This document shows positions 1-8,830 of a DNA stretch of 64,000 nucleotides, in pieces. Source of the DNA: Odobenus rosmarus divergens (taxonomy: Eukaryota > Chordata > Mammalia > Carnivora > Odobenidae); contig NW_004450664.1 of the NCBI RefSeq assembly GCF_000321225.1, positions 1,502,006 to 1,566,005 of the forward strand. Direction: 5' to 3'. The position numbers and the translations under genes are program-made. The first letter of the stretch is position 1; every line of letters starts with the position of its first letter. The notes beneath the pieces are model-generated. The model worked only from the letters and a program-made list of their open reading frames with translations, had not been told where the DNA came from and made no database searches.

Positions 1-298
1 CAAAAGTCCATTTCCAATGCAACTGTATACCTTCAACACTTAGTAAGTAGAATACCTACCATACAGATGTTTTTAAAGACCATTTAGTTATGGAAAAGCT
101 TACACAAGAGCAGAAAGAAGAACTTAAAGATCAAACCAACCAGAAATGAATGGCATTAAGGTAAATATATACACATACATATATATAGCTCATTTGGATA
201 AAGGCTCATTTCCCCTGACCTTTTGTAAATAAATCTGTCTGCAGATGGACCCCAGCAGCAGGGTTGCAAACCGCTTAAGTATAAAAGGCTACTCAAAG

Positions 299-466
299 GG
301 GCTTCTGGGTGCTTCAGTCAGTTAAGTGTCTACCTTTGGCTTGGATCATGATCCCAGGGTCCTGGGATGGAGCCCCCACATCAGGCTCCCTGCTCAGCTT
401 CTCCCTCTGCTTCTCCCCTCAGTTTGTGCTCTCTCTCAAATAAATAAATAAAATCTTAAAAAAAAA
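299..466 (+). mobile_element. Can-SINE, long form, degraded head
   Basis: The head is mutated (GGGGCTTCTGGGTGCTTCAG), followed by a CT-rich body and an AAATAAATAAATAAAATC tail. Imperfect target duplications lie at 284-298 (AAAGGCTACTCAAAG) and 467-480. Confidence 0.9.
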
Positions 467-1178
467 AAAGCTACCTAAAGAAGCAAACATTCTAAACCAA
501 ATATTCCCACCCCTGCCCCATAACAAGCCTGGATTTCCCACCTACAAAATGAATACAATTCTTAGTTTTACTACTCATATGTAGAGGAAATTCAGGCAAA
601 AACATGTTAACTATAACACAGGGAACATAAGTGAGGAGCTGGAATAAGGAAGCAAGGGAAAGCAGCAGCTAGGTGAATATGTATGTGACTGATGCAAAAT
701 TTGGATCTCATGGTAGTTCCATAAATTAGAGGACCAATTCCCCTTCACATGGGAAATTAGGCTCCTCTGCCACTTTAGGAAAATTCAACTGTCCCTTCAG
801 GGCAGAGTACTGGGCCTGGCTCTTCAATCAAGCTTGAAGAACTAATGCTTTTATAAAAGCAATCATTCTTAAGAGGAAAAGGAAAAAAAAACTACTATAT
901 ATACACCTGACAATTTAAGCAGCATGAATTTTTTTTTAAAGTTTTCAATTCCAGTTAACATATAGTGTTATATTAGCTTCAGGTGTACAATATAGTAACT
1001 CAACACGTCCATACATCACCCTGTGCTCATAAGGACAAGTGTACTCCTTAATCCCCATCACCTGTTTCACCCATCCTCCCTCCCTCCTCCCCTCCTCCCC
1101 TCTGGTAAGCATCCAGTTTGTTCCCTATAGTTAAGAGTCTGTGTCTTGGTTTGTCTCGCTCTTTTTTTCCCCTTTGTT

Positions 1179-1351
1179 TAAGATTTTATTCATTTGAGAG
1201 AAAGAGAGCATGAGCTGGGGGGCGGGGAGGGAAAGAGAACAAGCAGACTCCCCGCTGAGCAGGGAGCCCGATGTGGGGCTCGATCCCAGAACCCTGGGAT
1301 CAAGACCTGAGCTGAAGTCAGACGCTTAACGACTGAGCCACCCAGACGCCC
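1179..1351 (-). mobile_element. Can-SINE, long form, inside L1
   Basis: Antisense copy running from AAGATTTTATTCATTTGAG to CCACCCAGACGCCC. It interrupts the L1 3' UTR, so it is younger than that L1. Confidence 0.9.
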
Positions 1352-1665
1352 GTTTGTTTTACTTCTTAAATTCTTAAATGAATGAAATCATGTGGTATTT
1401 GTTTTTCTCTTATTTCTCTAGCTCCATCCATATCACTGCAAATGGCAAGATTTCATTCTTTTTTATGGCTGAATAATATTCCATTGTACGTATATACCCC
1501 CTCTTCTTTCTCCATTCATCAATTGATGGATATCTGGGTTGCTTCAATTCTTCGCTATTGTAAATAATGCTGCTATAAACACTGTATCCCTTTGAATTAG
1601 TGTTCTCGTACTCTTTGGGTAAAATACTCAGAAGTGCAACTGCTACATCTTAAGGTAGCTCTAGT

Positions 1666-1862
1666 GTTTTTTGTGTTTTTTTTTTTTAAGATTTTATTTA
1701 TTTGACAGAGAGACACAACGAGAGAGGGAACACAAGCAGGGGGAGTGGGAGAGGGAGAAGCAGGCTTCCCGCGGAGCACAGAGCCCGATGTGGGGCTTGA
1801 TCCCACTGGGACCATGATCTGAGCCGAAGGCAGACGCTTAACGACTGAGCCACCCAGGCGCC
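1666..1862 (-). mobile_element. Can-SINE, long form, inside L1
   Basis: Antisense copy with target duplication GTAGCTCTAGT on both sides (about 1655-1665 and 1863-1873). It splits the ORF2 tail of the surrounding L1. Confidence 0.93.
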
Positions 1863-2178
1863 GTAGCTCTAGTTTTAACTTTTTAAGGACCCTCCATGCT
1901 GTTTTCCATAGAGGCTGCACCAATTTGCATTCCCACCAACAGTGCACAAAGGTTCCCTTTTCTCCACATCCTGGTCAACATCAGTTGTTTTTTGTATTGC
2001 TGATTTTTGCCATTCTGAAGGTGTGTAAGCAGCATTAATTTCTAGCAGAATTTGTAAGGTCTAAATTTTAAATTTATGATATCCCACAAATGAGTAATTC
2101 CATTAAATGCATTCTTCAGATTTCATCAGGAAGTTATATCAAACTGCTTCAAATTTTCATTTAGATAAAACAAATACA

Positions 2179-2360
2179 GGGGCACCCGGGTGGCTCAGTT
2201 GATTAAGTGTCCAACTCTTGATTTCAGCTCAGATCATAACCTCAGGGTCGTGAGATCAAGCCCCACATCGGGCTCCAATGGAGTCAGCTTGAGATTGTCT
2301 CCCTCTGCCCCTCTCCCCACTTGCACACTCTCCCTCTCAAATAAACAAAATCTTTAAAAG
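2179..2360 (+). mobile_element. Can-SINE, long form, older subfamily
   Basis: The head reads GGGGCACCCGGGTGGCTCAG and the body CCAACTCTTGATTTCAGCTC, the variant shared widely among carnivores and so probably older than the CTGCCTTCGGCTC copies. It ends in a short A-rich tail. Confidence 0.88.
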
Positions 2361-2920
2361 AAATCAAATATATGCACAGTCCCAGAAACAAACAGTAAAG
2401 CACAAAGTCAACATTACAGGAGCTTAAAGCTGGCAGAACACTTGCCCTCACCTCGCAGGGAGGATCTCTGCTGGAGAGGTACTTCTGGCATGTCCCCCAT
2501 CTCACTCTCTCCTCCCCAGGGAGGACGTTCTGATGGGTGAAGAGCAGGTACGAGACACCCATGGATCACCCCCTTCCTCCCTCCCAACGGCGTTCCTACA
2601 GGAAGTATACTTTCTGCTGTGTTCCTATACTTCAGTCTAAAAGGAGAGCACTCAGGAATGTGCATCTGGCAACAAAAGTTGGCTGATAACCTAGACAAGA
2701 GAACTTTTAGTGGCACAGTGGGAGACCGAAGCCTAATCACCGTGGGCTAAAGAATGAGTGGGAGATAAGGAAGTGAGGCACAGAGCAAAAACCTGCAGTG
2801 CTGAGGAGTAAAGGAATGGGGCTGGGTGGGGCGTTGCCATCTAGGGGGGTTTTCTGCTTTGCAGTTACTGTTTTATGTTAGCATACCAATGGAAACGACT
2901 GTGGAAAAGAAGACTAAAAA
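2361..2920. other. intronic stretch without recognised feature
   Basis: Non-repetitive-looking sequence in XRCC2 intron 1. Open frames here are short and match no protein I recognise. Confidence 0.5.
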
Positions 2921-2932
2921 TGCAGAAGACAG

Positions 2933-3067
2933 GGACGTGTGGGCGGCTCAGTCAGTTAAGCGTGCTGGGATCAAGTCCTGTATCGGGCTCCTTGCTCAGC
3001 AGGTAGCCTGCTTCTCCCTCGGTTTGCTGCTCCCCCTGCTTGTGCTCTCTCTGACCAATTAAAAAAA
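2933..3067 (+). mobile_element. Can-SINE with internal deletion
   Basis: Short copy that jumps from GTTAAGCGT straight to GCTGGGATCAAGTCC, missing the middle of the tRNA-like region. Flanked by the perfect direct repeat ATGCAGAAGACAG at 2920-2932 and about 3070-3082. Confidence 0.88.
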
Positions 3068-3170
3068 AAATGCAGAAGACAGAAAAATGACCATAGGAGT
3101 GGGAACATCTGTAGCAGTGAGGTCTTTGAGAAGAATGGGATGGAAAAAATCCATAAGTGGAGAAGTTGCA

Positions 3171-3432
3171 CTTTTTTTTTTTAAGATTTTATTTGAGAGA
3201 GAGCCCCCACCTGAGAGCCCATGCTGGGGGAAGAGTAGAGAGGGAGGGAGGAAGAATCTCAAGCTGACTCCCAGCTGCACACAGAGCCCCAGGTGCCCAA
3301 GGTGGGGGTGGGCCCCCCCTTCAGCCCCCCCTCCAACTCCCCGTGCCTCCCCTCGATCTCACGATCCTGAGATCATGACCTGAGCCAAAACCAAGAGTCA
3401 GATGCTCAACCGACTGAGCCACCCAGTCACCT
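3171..3432 (-). mobile_element. Can-SINE, antisense, expanded body
   Basis: T-run plus AAGATTTTATTTGAGAG, then a long C/G-rich body, ending in the complement of the tRNA-like head (GAGCCACCCAG). GAAGTTGCA occurs on both sides (3162-3170 and 3434-3442). Confidence 0.85.
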
Positions 3433-3449
3433 CGAAGTTGCAGTTTCTT

Positions 3450-3621
3450 TTTTTTTCTTTTTTAAAAGATTTTATTTGAGAGAGAGAGAGAGAGAGCATG
3501 AGAGGAGGGAGGGTCAGAGGAAGAAGCAGACGCCCCACTCCCCACTGACCGATTCCGGGACTCCAGGATCATGACCTGAGCCGAAGGCAGTCGCTCAACT
3601 GACTGAGCCACCCAGGCACCC
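3450..3621 (-). mobile_element. Can-SINE, long form, second hit at the same target
   Basis: Antisense copy bounded by TCGAAGTTGCAGTTTCTT at 3432-3449 and 3622-3639. Its target includes the GAAGTTGCA duplication made by the neighbouring SINE. Confidence 0.92.
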
Positions 3622-3654
3622 TCGAAGTTGCAGTTTCTTCTAAGCAAAAATATT

Positions 3655-4470
3655 TACTCTATTTTAAGGAGGAAATTCAGAGAAAAATCAGTGCATATAT
3701 TATCAAGATAGACTTCATGAAAAAGCAGGAACTGCTATATTAATATCTGATAAAGCATACTTCAGAGGAAAGAAAATTCCTAGAGACAAAGAGGGACATT
3801 ACAGAATGAATAATAAAAGGATCAATCCACCAAAAAAGACATGATCCTAAATGTGTACATATCAATCAGAGCCTCAAAATACAAGAAGCAAAACTAATTA
3901 ATACAGGTGAAAGGAGAAATAAACAAACCCATAGTTTTAGCTGGGACTTAACAGTCACCACTCAGCAATGGATAGACTTACAAACAGAAAATCATTAAGG
4001 ATACAGAAGATCTGAACACACAAGATTTGACTCATGTATATAAAACACTGTACCCAACAACAGCAGAATATACATTTTTTTCAAGTGCCCATGGAACATT
4101 CATCAAGACAGATCACATCCTGGGCCATAAGACCTCAACAAATTCAAAAGAACTAAAATCATACAGAGTATGTTCTCTGACAATGATGGACACAAAGTAG
4201 AAATGAATAACAGAAAAATAACAGGAGGGGCACCTGGGTGGCTCAGTCGCTAAGCGTCTGCCTTCGGCTCAGGTCATGATCCCAGAGCCCTGGGGTCTAG
4301 CCCCGCATCGGGCTCCCTGCTTGGCGGGAAGCCTGCTTCTCCCTCTCCCACTCCCCCTGCTTGTGTTCCCTCTCTCGCTGTGTTTCTCTTTGTCAAGTAA
4401 ATAAATAAAATCTTTAAAAAAAAAAAAAAGACAACAGGAAAATTTAAGGGAGTTCCCGTGAAATTTTTTT
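3655..4470 (+). mobile_element. old L1M ORF2 fragment, sense
   Basis: AT-rich decayed L1 ORF2 sequence. Landmarks follow mammalian L1 order: ATATCTGATAAAGCA, GAGACAAAGAGGGACATTA, CAACAGCAGAATATACATT and CAAGTGCCCATGGAACATT. A later SINE at 4227-4428 splits it. Confidence 0.75.
4227..4428 (+). mobile_element. Can-SINE, long form, young-type
   Basis: Nearly full consensus with TAAGCGTCTGCCTTCGGCTC, a TCTCCCACTCCCCCTGC body and a 13-base A-tail. A direct repeat resembling AAATAACAGGA lies on both sides. Confidence 0.93.
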
Positions 4471-5334
4471 TTTCAATGACGCATGAAGCAAGGCAAATGA
4501 GGGGAGAGGGAAGAGAAGATATGAAATTTATCCACTAAAGAAACAATTACTGAGTGCCTACTGTGGGCTAAATATTGTTCTAATCACTGGCACTAAAGGA
4601 GTAAACTCAACAGACAACAAAGTCTGTTCTCATGACCTTTAAATCGATATAAACTGTCAGTTGTGCTAAGAAGAATAAACTGGATAAAAGAATAAAGATT
4701 AACAGTAGGCAAGGTAAAAAAAAAAACAAACCAGGTTATTTTATTGTAAACTGTAGTCAAATGCTGGTCTTTAAATCAAGGGTTCATTATTAAGTTTTCC
4801 ACTTGCTACCTGGCCTACCGTAATTCCAACTCTAGAATAGGTTAAAATATTTTTTGCAACTTTATTTTCTTGGAAGACCCTGTACGAAATGTCTTTTCCC
4901 TACTACTCACAAAACGTGGGAATGGTTAGCTGCTTTTTAAAGTTGTAATTCTCATGAATTAAAAATTTAAAGTAGTTTGTTTCTTGGGCTAGTTTTTGAC
5001 TTCAGGTATCTTCCTCAACACAATGCCTCCAAGTAGAATCCATAAAGTACTGTAGCATAATGTGCAAAGGAAGAAAATTGTGTCCAAACAAATGAAGCAC
5101 TAGCCATTGAGCGCCCAAAGCACTTAAAGAAGAGTTTCACTTAGCTGGTTTTCTTAACAAAAAGAAGAATAAAGTAGCACCTATTGCCCAGCTTCCTGTT
5201 CCCCTCCAACCCTCTGTACTCCAAAGTAGTACGAGCCAGGCAATCTGGCTTAGGGTCTCCATGCAGACATGGCAGGCCAAGGATATGTTGCTAAATTCTT
5301 TGTTCAATGATGGGGCTGTGCTAGGCTCTCATTA
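4471..5334. other. intronic stretch, one probable ancient repeat
   Basis: At about 4530-4720 the sequence (ACTGAGTGCCTACTGTGGGC, then GGAGTAAACTCAACAGACAA) resembles a common ancient mammalian repeat whose family I cannot name. Similar pieces occur near 50000, 52100 and 55400. Nothing is recognised in the remainder. Confidence 0.45.
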
Positions 5335-5501
5335 TTTTTTTTTAAAGATTTTATTTACTTATTAGAGAAAGAGAGCGTGCAAGCAGGGGGAGCGGCAGGC
5401 AGAGGGACACACACACACCCACCCCTGGCAGAGAGCCCGACGGGGGCTTGATGACCGGAGCCTAAGGCAGACACATAACCGGCTGAGCCACCCAGGGACC
5501 C
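5335..5501 (-). mobile_element. Can-SINE, long form
   Basis: Antisense copy ending GCCACCCAGGGACCCC. An imperfect target duplication, AGGCTCTCATTATTTTT versus AGGGCTCCCATTTTTTA, flanks it. Confidence 0.88.
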
Positions 5502-5644
5502 CAGGGCTCCCATTTTTTAGATACTAGGCTTGTTCTGACTGCAAAAGTCATTTATGTTTAACCTTGGTTTCAAACGATCATCTAAATAAGTAAGGTTTTA
5601 ACTGTAGTGGTTCTTATACATGCAGTAGCTCTACTCTTAAGGAG

Positions 5645-5836
5645 CAAGGGTTGGTAAACTATGGCCAGCAGGTCAAATCCAAAGTTTAAAAATAATTGAA
5701 CACAGCCATGCTGATTCGTTCACCTCTCTATGGATGCCTTCACATTATAACTGCAAGGTTAAGGAGTTCTGACAGAGACCCCCTGGCCTGCAAAGCCTAA
5801 ATACTATCCCACCCCTCACAGGAAAAGTTTGTTGAC
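5645..5836 (+). mobile_element. hAT/Charlie-like non-autonomous DNA element
   Basis: Starts AAGGGTTGGTAAACTATGGCC and ends GGAAAAGTTTGTTGACTT, with AACACAGCCATGCTGATTCG and AGACCCCCTGGCCTGCAAAG inside. These match a widespread mammalian hAT-derived repeat by memory. The right terminus runs directly into a headless SINE. Confidence 0.65.
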
Positions 5837-6016
5837 TTATGGCTCAGTCGGTTGGGCATCTGCCTTCCGCTCAGGTCACGATCCCAGATCCCTGGGATGG
5901 AGCCCCATGTCAGGCTCCCTGCTCAGTGGGGAGCCTGCTTCTCCCTCTGCCTCTCCCCTCCACTTGTTCCCTCTCTTAAATAAATAAATAAAATCTTATT
6001 TAAAAAAAAAAAAAAG
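5837..6016 (+). mobile_element. Can-SINE lacking its first bases
   Basis: Begins at TATGGCTCAGTCGGTTGGGC, so the usual GGGGCGCCTGGG start is absent or overwritten at the junction with the hAT-like element. Body and A-tail are complete. Confidence 0.87.
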
Positions 6017-6263
6017 AGTATTGCTTCTCTCCCTCATCTGTATAAGAGATCCTTCCTAATCCACCCCGGCCTATTTCTCAGTACTCACTGCCCAACTCCA
6101 CTCTCCCTCACTAGCTTTGTTCCAACTATTCAGAACTACCTGCAGTCCCCGTAAATAAGCCGTGCTCTTAAGGCAAGAACCCACGTTAACTGCTATTCTC
6201 TTTGACTGCCACCCCCTCCTTGCCAAACAGATTTCACATGGTTCTTTTAAAAACTCAGTCATC

Positions 6264-6460
6264 CGGGCGCCTGGGTGGCTCAGTTGGTTAAGAGACTGCC
6301 TTCAGCTCAGGTCATGATCCTGGAGTCCCGGGATCGAGTCCCACATCGGGCTCCCTGCTTGGCAGGGAGTCTGCTTCTCCCTCTGACCCTCTTCCCTCTC
6401 GTGCTCTCTATCTCTCATTCTCTCTCTCTCAAATAAATAAAATCTTTAAAAAAATAAAAT
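6264..6460 (+). mobile_element. Can-SINE, long form, perfect target duplication
   Basis: CGGGCGCCTGGGTGGCTCAG head with the GGAGTCCCGGGATCGAGTCC body variant. A perfect 15-base duplication AAAAACTCAGTCATC lies at 6249-6263 and 6461-6475. Confidence 0.95.
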
Positions 6461-6475
6461 AAAAACTCAGTCATC

Positions 6476-6949
6476 TGCTCCTCCTACCTAGATGCCTGCC
6501 CCTCTATTGGGCAGCATGCTTTCCTACATATACCGCAATTTTTAAGTCGGACTCCCTTACTAGTTCTTCAATGGCAGAAGTTGTTTCTTTTGTTTCTTAC
6601 TCCAATTCCTTAACCAGTGGCTGACACATTGTAAGTACTCGAAACTTCCTGGTTCAATTCCTGAATAAATTCTTGCAGGATGTCAAATAGCTGGCGTGTT
6701 TTTTGAGATACTTAAGCTGGAAATGCAAGCTGGGAGAGCGAGGGCTTGATGCCATAAGCAGAGATGTAGAGACTAGAGGGAGAAGGGGAGGCAACCTACT
6801 CAAACACGGCCTGTCCTGGCTAAACGTCTATAAATTCTCCAATTGACAATCCCTCCCTCTTCCTCGCTTCTGTTGCCTGGCTTACCATTTCTAACCGCAG
6901 TTAACGTGTGACAGATTCGGACCGTCAGCCTAGCGAGCAGATACCAGGA
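6476..6949. other. promoter-proximal XRCC2 intron, possible L2 relic
   Basis: About 6500-6680 has weak resemblance to an L2 3' end (CAGTGGCTGACACATTGTAAGTACTCG). No other feature is recognised before the CpG island. Confidence 0.35.
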
Positions 6950-7246
6950 ATTGCACACCTATCTGTGCCCGCGGTGGGGGTGCCTTCCTCCGCCTCCGCT
7001 CGAAGCGCGCGCGTTAGCCTGCCCTTCTCAGAAAACTCCCAGGTACCGGGGGCCGTCCCCGGGTGCGAAGGCGGGAGGGGTCGGCCGGGGGGCTGCAGTG
7101 CAGGGCGGCTCGCCTTCTCTCCGCCGAGCGCCCCGCGCGCCCCGGGCTAGGGCACCCGCCCCGCCTGCCCCGCTCTCCCGGCTCTCGGCCGCCCACCGCC
7201 CTGTTCTCATCTCTCTCGCTCCCGTCCCAGACTCGGCGGCTCTCAC

Positions 7247-7285
7247 CTCCGTCCCAGACTCGGCCCTGCGTAAGTCACTACACAT
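7247..7285 (-). CDS. XRCC2: XRCC2 coding exon 1 (partial gene)
   Basis: Encodes the N-terminus of the RAD51 paralogue XRCC2, a nuclear protein of the RAD51B-RAD51C-RAD51D-XRCC2 complex that supports RAD51 filaments in homologous recombination repair. The visible part is 13 codons, MCSDLRRAESGTE; the human protein starts MCSAFHRAESGTE from memory, so 10 of 13 residues agree. The exon ends after a complete Glu codon (39 coding bases) and is followed at once by GTGAGAG, a good donor. Human XRCC2 exon 1 also ends at coding base 39. The ATG at 7285-7283 has G at -3 but T at +4, a moderate start context. Walker motifs are encoded by later exons outside the window. Reading on without splicing gives an 85-codon frame that is not the protein. 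Confidence 0.93.
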
Positions 7286-7318
7286 CGCCCCGGAGGCTGG
7301 GCTAACCAGACACTCAAC

Positions 7319-7327
7319 TTTCCCGCC
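7319..7327 (-). promoter_or_regulatory. XRCC2: E2F-like site
   Basis: GGCGGGAAA on the minus strand, 33 bases upstream of the XRCC2 ATG. It resembles the E2F consensus and fits S-phase expression of a recombination gene. Function is inferred. Confidence 0.5.
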
Positions 7328-7331
7328 ACTA

Positions 7332-7340
7332 GCGCCATTT
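7332..7340 (-). promoter_or_regulatory. XRCC2: YY1-like site near the probable transcription start
   Basis: AAATGGCGC on the minus strand matches the core of YY1 initiator-type sites, which often lie just downstream of starts in TATA-less promoters. Confidence 0.4.
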
Positions 7341-7400
7341 ACCGCGAACGGAGGAAGTCCCGCAGCCAGTCAAACGCGCTGACCCGTGACCCGGGCGCGA

Positions 7401-7450
7401 GCATGCGCATTGCGCCCGCCCTGAGCCAGGGCGGCGGCGGGCATGCGCAG
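7401..7450 (-). promoter_or_regulatory. XRCC2: pair of NRF1-like sites
   Basis: GCATGCGCA occurs at 7401-7409 (followed by TTGCGC) and again at 7441-7449, 40 bases apart. This is the core of NRF1 sites common in CpG-island promoters. Confidence 0.55.
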
Positions 7451-7478
7451 TAGTGTGTACTGGCGTCCCTCTCCCAAG

Positions 7479-7486
7479 TGACGTCA
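7479..7486. promoter_or_regulatory. XRCC2: consensus cAMP response element
   Basis: Perfect palindromic TGACGTCA, the CREB/ATF site, within the island and about 195 bases upstream of the XRCC2 ATG. Confidence 0.6.
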
Positions 7487-7492
7487 GACTCC

Positions 7493-7506
7493 GTCTCCAA
7501 GGAGAC
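7493..7506. promoter_or_regulatory. XRCC2: RFX/X-box-like inverted repeat
   Basis: GTCTCCAAGGAGAC has perfect 6-base arms around two bases, resembling the RFX X-box. It lies six bases from the CRE. Confidence 0.45.
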
Positions 7507-7744
7507 CCAGAGGCAGCTGGTGATTTTTTTTTCTCTCATAAGCTTCAGTTCGTTTTTATTAGGTAAAACTAGCAGCATGTACTTTTTTTTTTTTTACTAT
7601 AAAAAAGCAGTTACTGAGTACGCAGGGCTTTTTGTCTGTTGTGGGTTAAAAGCCTCTGGCTGGTTATACATGTGATTCATGGTTAATTCTGAAAACAAAG
7701 AATTACACTAAGTTTGAAAGAATCTATGTAATTAAGAAATAATT

Positions 7745-7895
7745 ATTATAATAATAGTAATTACAGCTAACACTTATAGTGCTTAGTATGTGTCCTTAGT
7801 GCTTTATATGTAATAATTCATTTAATCCGCACAGTCCTATGAGGTAGCTACTGTTATCCCCATTTTACAGACGAGGAAACTGAGGCACAATTTTG
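7745..7895 (-). mobile_element. MIR relic
   Basis: CCCCATTTTACAGACGAGGA and AACTGAGGCACAA are the complement of the MIR core. GTGCTTTATATGTAATAATTC fits the upstream part. Confidence 0.85.
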
Positions 7896-8322
7896 GCACA
7901 CATGACCAGAGTGTAGTGGGTCAGCACATTAAAGGGAAGTAGGAAAGGAAGAGCATGAATACAAACAGTTCTTCAAAGAAACTTGGTTGTGAAGGAAGGA
8001 GATAATATAGTACCAAGAAAAATCAAGGAAGAGTCTTTCAAGAAGGCAAAGCCTGGGACATGTTTAAATGCTGACAGGGAAGAGCTGTGGTAACTTACCG
8101 GTTAAAGAAAGAGAAAGAAAACCGGATGGAGTCATGACCTAGAGACAACGGAGGGTGTAGGTATAAAAGTTAGCTTTAGCTGTGGGAGAGTAGCTCTTTC
8201 GCTGTGAGTAGAGACAAGGGTTGAGAATGGGTACAGATGCAGATAAATTTGGGGATGAGAAGCTCAAAGAGCTTGAGAAAGTTCGAGTCTGAGGTAGAAA
8301 GCAAGGTAGTAGAAATCCAGGA
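7896..8322. other. intergenic stretch without confident feature
   Basis: Purine-rich sequence upstream of XRCC2, possibly an old degraded repeat. No gene seen. Confidence 0.4.
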
Positions 8323-8380
8323 CTCCTCTTGTGAAAGTTAATTCCTCTTGTGAAAGTTGAATTCCTCTTGTGAAAGTAAA
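8323..8380. repeat. three-copy tandem repeat, 19-20 base unit
   Basis: The core TCCTCTTGTGAAAGT occurs three times in direct succession with one- or two-base differences between units. Confidence 0.9.
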
Positions 8381-8684
8381 GTGTGTGCCTAAGTTAACTG
8401 CCTGAATTAATGTTACCATCTACAGGCTCTGCCAAAAACCTTCCTCTGAAATCCATTCTTGGTTCATTCTGTACACAGAGCAGCAGTGACTGACCTAAGT
8501 GCTCTATGGCAGAAATTATTTTAACCAGGATAATTTTCCTTAACACTTACTGTCTACAATCACATTTAATACACAACATATATTAGTACTATTCTTTCAT
8601 TGCACAGAGCTTTTCTCCCTGAGTTACAATTTTCTTGAATTTCAAGATAAATTTTCTGAAATCATCATGGATTTTGATGTCAGA

Positions 8685-8830
8685 TACACCTGGAATTTTA
8701 AATCTGGTTCTGTCACTTATTACCATGATACACATCACTTACTACCCTGGACTTTAGTTATTGTTGTGTTGTCGTGATGAAACTATGTACTTAAAAGAGC
8801 TAGCACAGCACCTAGCACAAAATATTGATT
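8685..8830 (+). mobile_element. probable MIR relic
   Basis: AAATCTGGTTCTGTCACTTA followed by AAAAGAGCTAGCACAGCACC resembles the sense MIR core and tail, strongly diverged. Confidence 0.5.

Larger units (their letters stand above)
932..2025 (-). mobile_element. 5'-truncated carnivore L1, antisense
   Basis: This is L1 3' UTR and terminal ORF2 read on the minus strand. The ORF2 C-terminal motif [14 protein letters not shown] is visible near 1895-1945. Near-perfect 16-base duplications bound the element: TAAGCAGCATGAATTT at 916-931 and TAAGCAGCATTAATTT at 2026-2041. Two later SINEs interrupt it. Confidence 0.9.
1..7246 (-). other. XRCC2: XRCC2 intron 1 (promoter-proximal part)
   Basis: This follows directly from the GT donor at 7246-7245 after XRCC2 coding exon 1. 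I looked on the minus strand for the second coding exon, which in mammals encodes LLARLEGRSSLKEIEPN, and did not find it, so it must lie beyond the left edge. The intron holds nine long SINEs and two L1 blocks plus a hAT-like relic. Positions 1-298 and 470-915 hold no feature I recognise. Confidence 0.85.
6950..7510 (-). promoter_or_regulatory. XRCC2: XRCC2 CpG-island promoter
   Basis: A sharp rise in G+C and CpG density spans XRCC2 exon 1, the start of intron 1 and upstream sequence to about 7510. No TATA box is seen near the expected start. Motifs resembling E2F, YY1, NRF1, CRE and RFX sites cluster between 7319 and 7506, typical of housekeeping and cell-cycle gene promoters. Long open frames on both strands here reflect high G+C and are not genes. 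Binding is inferred from motif match only. Confidence 0.85.

Noticed and set aside
1..7246. XRCC2 exon 2 in the left part of the window
   Set aside because: No minus-strand sequence encoding LLARLEGRSSLKEIEPN was found. The exon must lie further left.
6951..7382. 143-codon plus-strand frame over the XRCC2 island
   Set aside because: It is antisense to XRCC2 exon 1, with several overlapping frames on both strands explained by base composition.
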